Assembly: GCF_026013475.1 (NCBI RefSeq)
Contig: NZ_JAPDPH010000002.1
Coordinates: forward strand, 1 to 64,000
Source of the DNA: Micromonospora yasonensis
Lineage (GTDB): Bacteria > Actinomycetota > Actinomycetes > Mycobacteriales > Micromonosporaceae
Direction: 5' to 3'
DNA length: 64,000 bases
Shown here: positions 58,448 to 64,000 of the stretch, in pieces
How the letters are laid out: every line of letters begins with the position of its first letter
Position numbering within the stretch: position 1 is the stretch's first letter
The notes under the pieces: generated by a model
Told to the model about the DNA's origin: nothing
Database searches by the model: none
What the model saw: the letters and a program-made list of their open reading frames with translations, nothing else
Position numbers and translations under genes: made by a program

Positions 58448-61045
58448 TCACTGCTTGAGCATGTTGTCCAGCAGCAGGGCGCAGCGGATCAGGCCGAGGT
58501 GGCTGTACGCCTGCGGGTGGTTGCCCAGGCCGCGCTCGGCGAGCGGGTCGTACTGCTCGGGGAGCAGTCCGGTCGGGCCCGCCGTGTCGATCATCTGGGC
58601 GAACAGCTCCTCCGCGTCGGTCCGCCGGCCGGTGCGCAGGTACGCCTCGATCAGCCACGACGTGCAGATGTGGAAGCCGCCCTCCCGACCGGGCAGGCCG
58701 TCGTCCCAGTGGTACCGGTAGACGACCGGGCCGCTGCGCAGCTCCGCCTCGATCTTGAGCACCGTGGACAGGAAGCGCGGGTCGTCCCCCGGGAGCAGAC
58801 CCGACAGGCCGATCCAGAGGGACGAGGCGTCCATCTCGTCGTGCCCGTACGCGACGCTGTAGGCCTCGGCCTCCTCGTGCCAGCCGTACTCCAGCACGTT
58901 GGATCCGATCCGGTCGCGCAGCTCCACCCACTCCGGCCGGTCCTCGTGCCCGTGCTGCCGCACCACGTGCAGCGCCCGGTCGACGGTCATCCAGCACATG
59001 ACCTTGGAGAAGATGTGGTGCCGCGGGGTGAGACGGGCCTCCCAGATGCCGTGGTCGGGCTCGTGCCAGCGGCGGCGGACCGCCTCGACCATGTTCTCCA
59101 GCACCCGCCACTCGTCGTCGCGGACCGAGCCGCGAGCGTCCGCCACCGCGGCGATCAGGTCCGCGATCGGGCCGAAGACGTCCAACTGGAGCTGGTGGTT
59201 GGCGAGGTTGCCGACCCGGACCGGCCGGGACCCGGCGTACCCGGGCAGCGTGTCGATGACCGCCTCGGCGCCCAGCTCGTACCCGTCGACGGTGTAGAGC
59301 GGGTGGAGTCGCTCGGGATGCCCGCCGGTCCGGTCGACCACGCCGTCGATCCAGCGCAGCAGGCCCTCCGCCTCCTCGGTGGAACCGAGGTCGACCAGGG
59401 CCCGCGCGGTCATCGCCGCGTCGCGCAGCCAGCAGTAGCGGTAGTCCCAGTTCCGCACGCCGCCCAGCTCCTCGGGGAGCGAGGTGGTCGCCGCGGCCAG
59501 GATCGAGCCGGTCGCCTCGTGGCAGAGCCCGCGCAGGGTGAGCGCGCTGCGGGCCACCAGGTCGCGGGCGGTGCCAGGCAGCCGCAGCCCGGCCACCCAG
59601 TCCTTCCACGGCTGCTCGGCGCCAACCTGCCGCTCGTGGACCGCCACGTGGTGGTGCTCCAGGCTCTGCGTGCCGAAGCGCAGCTCCAAGACCACCTGGC
59701 CACCGGCGGCGGAGAGGTCCACCACCGCCTTGGCGGTCTCGTACCCGCCGTCGTTGGTGACCTCCCAGGTCACCCCGGGGGCGTAGAGCGCGACCGGCTC
59801 GTTGGAGCCGAGCACCAGCAGCCCGTCGTCCAGCGGCTGGAGCTGCACCTGGACCTGGCCGAACTCGGGGCGCGGCGCGAACTCGATCCGGGCCCGGCCG
59901 GTGCCGCTGAGCACCCGCACCAGCGTCGAGTCGCCGGTGACGACCGCCGGGCCGTCCGGGGTGGTCTCCCGGGCCGGGAGGTCCAGCCAGTCGGTGACGG
60001 TCAGCCCGGACCAGCGGGTCTCCACGGTCATGGTGCCGCTGCGGTAGCGCTGGCCGAGCGGGATGCCGCCGCGCTGCGGGCCGACGGTGAAGTGCCCGGC
60101 CGGGCTGCCGCCGACCAGGTCGGCGAAGATCGCCGCCGAGTCGGGCTTCGGGTGGCAGAGCCAGGTGATCTTGGCTTCCGGGGTGACCAGCGCGACGGTC
60201 CGCCCGTTGGCCAGCATCGAGTGCCGCTCGATGGGCACCGCCCGCTCGCCGAAGAGCCAGTGCCGCCGGGTCTCCAGCAGCAGTCCCAGGGCCCGCGCCG
60301 CCTCGATCGGCTCGGCCACCCGGTAGTCGGCCTGGGTGTCGCCCGGACCGATCTTGATGCCCACGTCCGGTCCGTGCAGGTTGCCGAAGGCGTTCTCATC
60401 GGTGACGTCGTCACCGATGAAGAGCACCGCGCTGGCCGCGAGCTGGGTTCGGAGCTGGTCGACCGCGGTGCCCTTGTGGGTGGCGACCACCGACAGCTCG
60501 ATGACCTCCTTGCCTTGGGTGACCGTGACGTCATCCCAGGTCGCCGGGCCGCTGCGCACCGCTTCGACCGCGGACGCGGCGATCTGCGGGGGCACCCCGC
60601 GGGTGTGCACGGCGACGCTGGCCGGCTTGCGCTCCAGCCGTACCCCGGAATGCTCGGCGGCGATCTCGCGCAGCGCGTCCCGCAGCCGGGTCCGGGTCGC
60701 GATCAGCTCGGGGGAGAGCCGTTCGACGAAGCCGATGTCGAACTCGGAGCCGTGGCTGCCGACCAGGTGGACCTCGCTGGGCAGCCGGGAGAGCGCGGCC
60801 AGGTCGCGCAGCGCCCGGCCGGAGACCACCGCGACGGTGGTCTGCGGCAGCGAGGCCAGCGCGCGCACCGCGGCCACCGACTCGGGCAGCGGTACGGCCT
60901 TGCTCGGGTCCTCGACGATCGGGGCGAGGGTGCCGTCGTAGTCGCAGGCGACCAGGAGCTGCGGCACGCGGGCGATCCGGCCGATGGCGGCGCGCAGCTC
61001 GGGATCCAGTACGCCGCCGTGCGGGGTGGTGGCGGGGGAAGTCAC
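58448..61045 (-). CDS. otsB: Trehalose-6-phosphate phosphatase fused to a GH15 glucoamylase/trehalase-like domain
   Basis: 865 aa. Residues about 15-255 are a HAD phosphatase: [42 protein letters not shown]. Residues about 270-865 are GH15: [74 protein letters not shown]. The phosphatase makes free trehalose; related GH15 proteins act as trehalases or glucoamylases, so synthesis and breakdown may be joined in one chain. GTG 61045 overlaps the otsA stop. Confidence 0.9.
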   Translation of the reverse strand: MTSPATTPHGGVLDPELRAAIGRIARVPQLLVACDYDGTLAPIVEDPSKAVPLPESVAAVRALASLPQTTVAVVSGRALRDLAALSRLPSEVHLVGSHGSEFDIGFVERLSPELIATRTRLRDALREIAAEHSGVRLERKPASVAVHTRGVPPQIAASAVEAVRSGPATWDDVTVTQGKEVIELSVVATHKGTAVDQLRTQLAASAVLFIGDDVTDENAFGNLHGPDVGIKIGPGDTQADYRVAEPIEAARALGLLLETRRHWLFGERAVPIERHSMLANGRTVALVTPEAKITWLCHPKPDSAAIFADLVGGSPAGHFTVGPQRGGIPLGQRYRSGTMTVETRWSGLTVTDWLDLPARETTPDGPAVVTGDSTLVRVLSGTGRARIEFAPRPEFGQVQVQLQPLDDGLLVLGSNEPVALYAPGVTWEVTNDGGYETAKAVVDLSAAGGQVVLELRFGTQSLEHHHVAVHERQVGAEQPWKDWVAGLRLPGTARDLVARSALTLRGLCHEATGSILAAATTSLPEELGGVRNWDYRYCWLRDAAMTARALVDLGSTEEAEGLLRWIDGVVDRTGGHPERLHPLYTVDGYELGAEAVIDTLPGYAGSRPVRVGNLANHQLQLDVFGPIADLIAAVADARGSVRDDEWRVLENMVEAVRRRWHEPDHGIWEARLTPRHHIFSKVMCWMTVDRALHVVRQHGHEDRPEWVELRDRIGSNVLEYGWHEEAEAYSVAYGHDEMDASSLWIGLSGLLPGDDPRFLSTVLKIEAELRSGPVVYRYHWDDGLPGREGGFHICTSWLIEAYLRTGRRTDAEELFAQMIDTAGPTGLLPEQYDPLAERGLGNHPQAYSHLGLIRCALLLDNMLKQ

Positions 61046-62445
61046 GCGGCAGCCTCCGCATCGGGCACGCCGAGTTCGGTCAGGAAGGACTTGGCCCAGT
61101 GCCCCACGTCGTGGGTGCGCAGGTGGCGTTGCATTATCCGCATCCGGCGGCGGGCTTCGGGTCTCTCGACGTGCACGGCGCGCAGCAGCGCGTCCTTTAC
61201 CGCGTCGGGGTCGTGCGGGTTGCACAAAAAGGCCTGGCGCAGCTCTGTCGCGGCGCCGGCGAACTCACTGAGCACGAGCGCGCCGCCCTGGTCGGCGCGC
61301 GATGCGACGTACTCCTTGGCCACCAGATTCATTCCGTCTCGCAGCGGGGTCACGATCATCACGTCGGCCGCGGCGTACATCGCGGCCAGTTCGGAGCGAC
61401 TGTACGACTGATGCAGATAATGCACCGCCGGCACACCCACTCGTCCAAATTCGCCATTAATCCGACCAACTTCGCGCTCCACCTTGACGCGTAGTGCCTG
61501 GTAGTGCTCCACGCGCTCGCGGCTGGGCGTGGCGACCTGCACCATAACCGCGTCGGGAACTGTCAACTTTCCGTCAGCGAGCAGTTCGCGGAAGGCCTTC
61601 AGCCGGAGCTCGATGCCCTTGGTGTAGTCGAGCCGGTCGACGCCCAGGATGATGGTCTTCGGGTTGCCCAGCTCCTCGCGGATCTGCTTGGCCCGGGCCT
61701 GGATCGCCGCGTCGGCGGCGAGCCGCTCCATCTCCCTGGTGTCGATGGAGATCGGGAACGCGCCGGCCTTCACCTGCCGGCCGTCGACCTGGATCATCTG
61801 CCCCTCGTAGCGGAGGCCGAGCAGGTGCCGGGCGAGCCGGACGAAGTTCTGCGCCGCCAGCCGCTGCTGGAAACCGACCAGGTCGGCGCCGAGCAGGCCG
61901 CGCAGGATCTCGGTGCGGAACGGCATCTGCATGAACAGCTCGATCGGCGGGAACGGGATGTGCAGGAAGAACCCGATCCGCAGGTCCGGCCGCAGCTCGC
62001 GGAGCATGGCCGGGACCAGTTGGAGCTGGTAGTCCTGCACCCAGACCGTCGCGCCCTCGGCCGCGACGTCCGCGGCGGCCTCCGCGAACCGGGCGTTGAC
62101 CAGGCGGTACGCCTCGCGCCAGCGGCGCTTGTAGGCCGGGGTCTCGACCGCGTCGTGATAGAGCGGCCAGATCGTCGCGTTGGACTGCCCCTCGTAGTAG
62201 CGCTCCAGCTCCTCGGCGCTCAACGGCACCGGGTGCAGCCGGATGCCCTCCAGGTCGAACGGCTCCGGGGCGGCGCCGGTGCCGCCTGCCCAACCGACCC
62301 AGGTCCCCTGGTGCTCGGCGAGGACCGGGTGCAGCGCGGTGACCAGCCCACCCGGGCTTCGTCGCCACTGCCGTCCCTCAGGTGTGCTCACCTCGTCGAC
62401 CGGCAGTCGGTTCGCCACTACGACAAAGGAGCTACGGACGGTCAC
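61042..62445 (-). CDS. otsA: Alpha,alpha-trehalose-phosphate synthase (UDP- or GDP-forming)
   Basis: 467 aa, GT20. [81 protein letters not shown] and [18 protein letters not shown] cover the substrate loops. It joins a nucleotide-glucose to glucose-6-phosphate. GGAGGTGG lies about eight bases before GTG 62445. First gene of the trehalose operon. Confidence 0.97.
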   Translation of the reverse strand: MTVRSSFVVVANRLPVDEVSTPEGRQWRRSPGGLVTALHPVLAEHQGTWVGWAGGTGAAPEPFDLEGIRLHPVPLSAEELERYYEGQSNATIWPLYHDAVETPAYKRRWREAYRLVNARFAEAAADVAAEGATVWVQDYQLQLVPAMLRELRPDLRIGFFLHIPFPPIELFMQMPFRTEILRGLLGADLVGFQQRLAAQNFVRLARHLLGLRYEGQMIQVDGRQVKAGAFPISIDTREMERLAADAAIQARAKQIREELGNPKTIILGVDRLDYTKGIELRLKAFRELLADGKLTVPDAVMVQVATPSRERVEHYQALRVKVEREVGRINGEFGRVGVPAVHYLHQSYSRSELAAMYAAADVMIVTPLRDGMNLVAKEYVASRADQGGALVLSEFAGAATELRQAFLCNPHDPDAVKDALLRAVHVERPEARRRMRIMQRHLRTHDVGHWAKSFLTELGVPDAEAAA

Positions 62446-62766
62446 GATCGGCCACCTCCGGGTGCTGACGGGTCCACCGCGATGAGCGTACTGAGCGTAT
62501 CCGCGGCCTCTGTTCCCCCGTGCCGGAGTTACCTACCCGTCCCAGTTCCGCCGAATCCCTGATCGTGATCATGCCAACAACCAGCGCCGACGGCGGCGCG
62601 CCCGGACCGTCCGGGCGGGGTGATGTGGGCGGAGCGGGGCGTACCTGTCAGGATTGACGACGGCGTGCGCGCGGCCGGCTCCCGGCCGGCGGCGGCGGGC
62701 GGAAGTCGCCGCCCGCGCCCGCGCCCCGCAAACCCGCGATCGCAACCGACGGAGGTAGCCCGCACC
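62446..62766. other. Divergent intergenic region otsA / ettA
   Basis: 321 bases without a supportable gene. It holds TGATC-GT-GATCA (62560-62571), a perfect 12-bp palindrome that may be an operator, and TAGGTAACT on the minus strand (about 62528-62536) that could be the otsA -10. I see no riboswitch. Confidence 0.4.

Positions 62767-64000
<1,234 letters not shown>

Overview
The window is 64 kb of very GC-rich chromosomal DNA from an actinobacterium, most likely Micromonosporaceae (Micromonospora-like). This rests on gene content and style: strong G/C third-position bias, many GTG starts, F420-type and SCP2 proteins, DUF6232/DUF6158/DUF1360 proteins, a SigE-family sigma factor and dispersed GC-rich palindromes. 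At least twenty genes carry a (T/C)ANNNT hexamer 6-8 nt before the start codon and have no Shine-Dalgarno, the arrangement expected of leaderless transcripts. No database search was possible; family names come from recognised motifs.

Layout. 1-4 kb: end of an SDR gene, then a MurR/RpiR-type regulator translationally coupled to the etherase MurQ, then a SigB/HrdD-type sigma factor behind a sigma-R-like promoter. 4-9 kb: secreted NlpC/P60 hydrolase and small conserved genes. 8.8-10.1 kb: type I DAHP synthase with a leader peptide rich in aromatic codons and a terminator, i.e. an attenuator. 10-23 kb: PhoX-like Tat protein, M16 peptidase pair, asd, F420-type oxidoreductase, CBS protein, SCP2 protein plus glycogen-debranching-type enzyme, PlsC, isochorismatase-fold hydrolase and GlxA-type regulator. 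23-33 kb: a two-component cluster with one normal and one degenerate kinase, two ECF-type sigma systems, and hypotheticals. 34-39 kb: an ArsR-arsenate reductase fusion, a chimeric methyltransferase, and a 2.5-kb decayed integrative element in a tRNA-Arg(TCT) gene. 39-49.5 kb: hibernation factor with a DosR-like box, second SSB, cobD-cobQ, rhodanese, kinase, M20 peptidase, ATP-dependent DNA ligase. 49.5-58 kb: SURF1, a CobB homologue, penicillin-binding protein, cobC-cobT-cysG. 58-62.5 kb: trehalose operon otsA plus an OtsB-GH15 fusion. The window ends inside ettA.

How the genes work together. Three cobalamin clusters (cobD-cobQ; cobB; cobC-cobT-cysG) supply corrin-ring methylation, amidation, the aminopropanol arm and the lower ligand. 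murR-murQ recycle N-acetylmuramate while the NlpC/P60 protein and the bifunctional PBP remodel peptidoglycan. otsA and otsB-GH15 make, and possibly turn over, trehalose.

The least ordinary features are: (i) a ~53-bp palindromic repeat inserted in frame in three unrelated proteins (positions 50, 21969, 54923), always in a tail or surface loop; (ii) the aromatic-codon attenuator before the DAHP synthase; (iii) a CobB homologue that has lost both its P-loop lysine and its glutaminase cysteine; (iv) the eroded integrative element, with 48-bp att repeats, paired arm-type repeats on both sides and a cargo gene broken by a perfect 23-bp tandem duplication.
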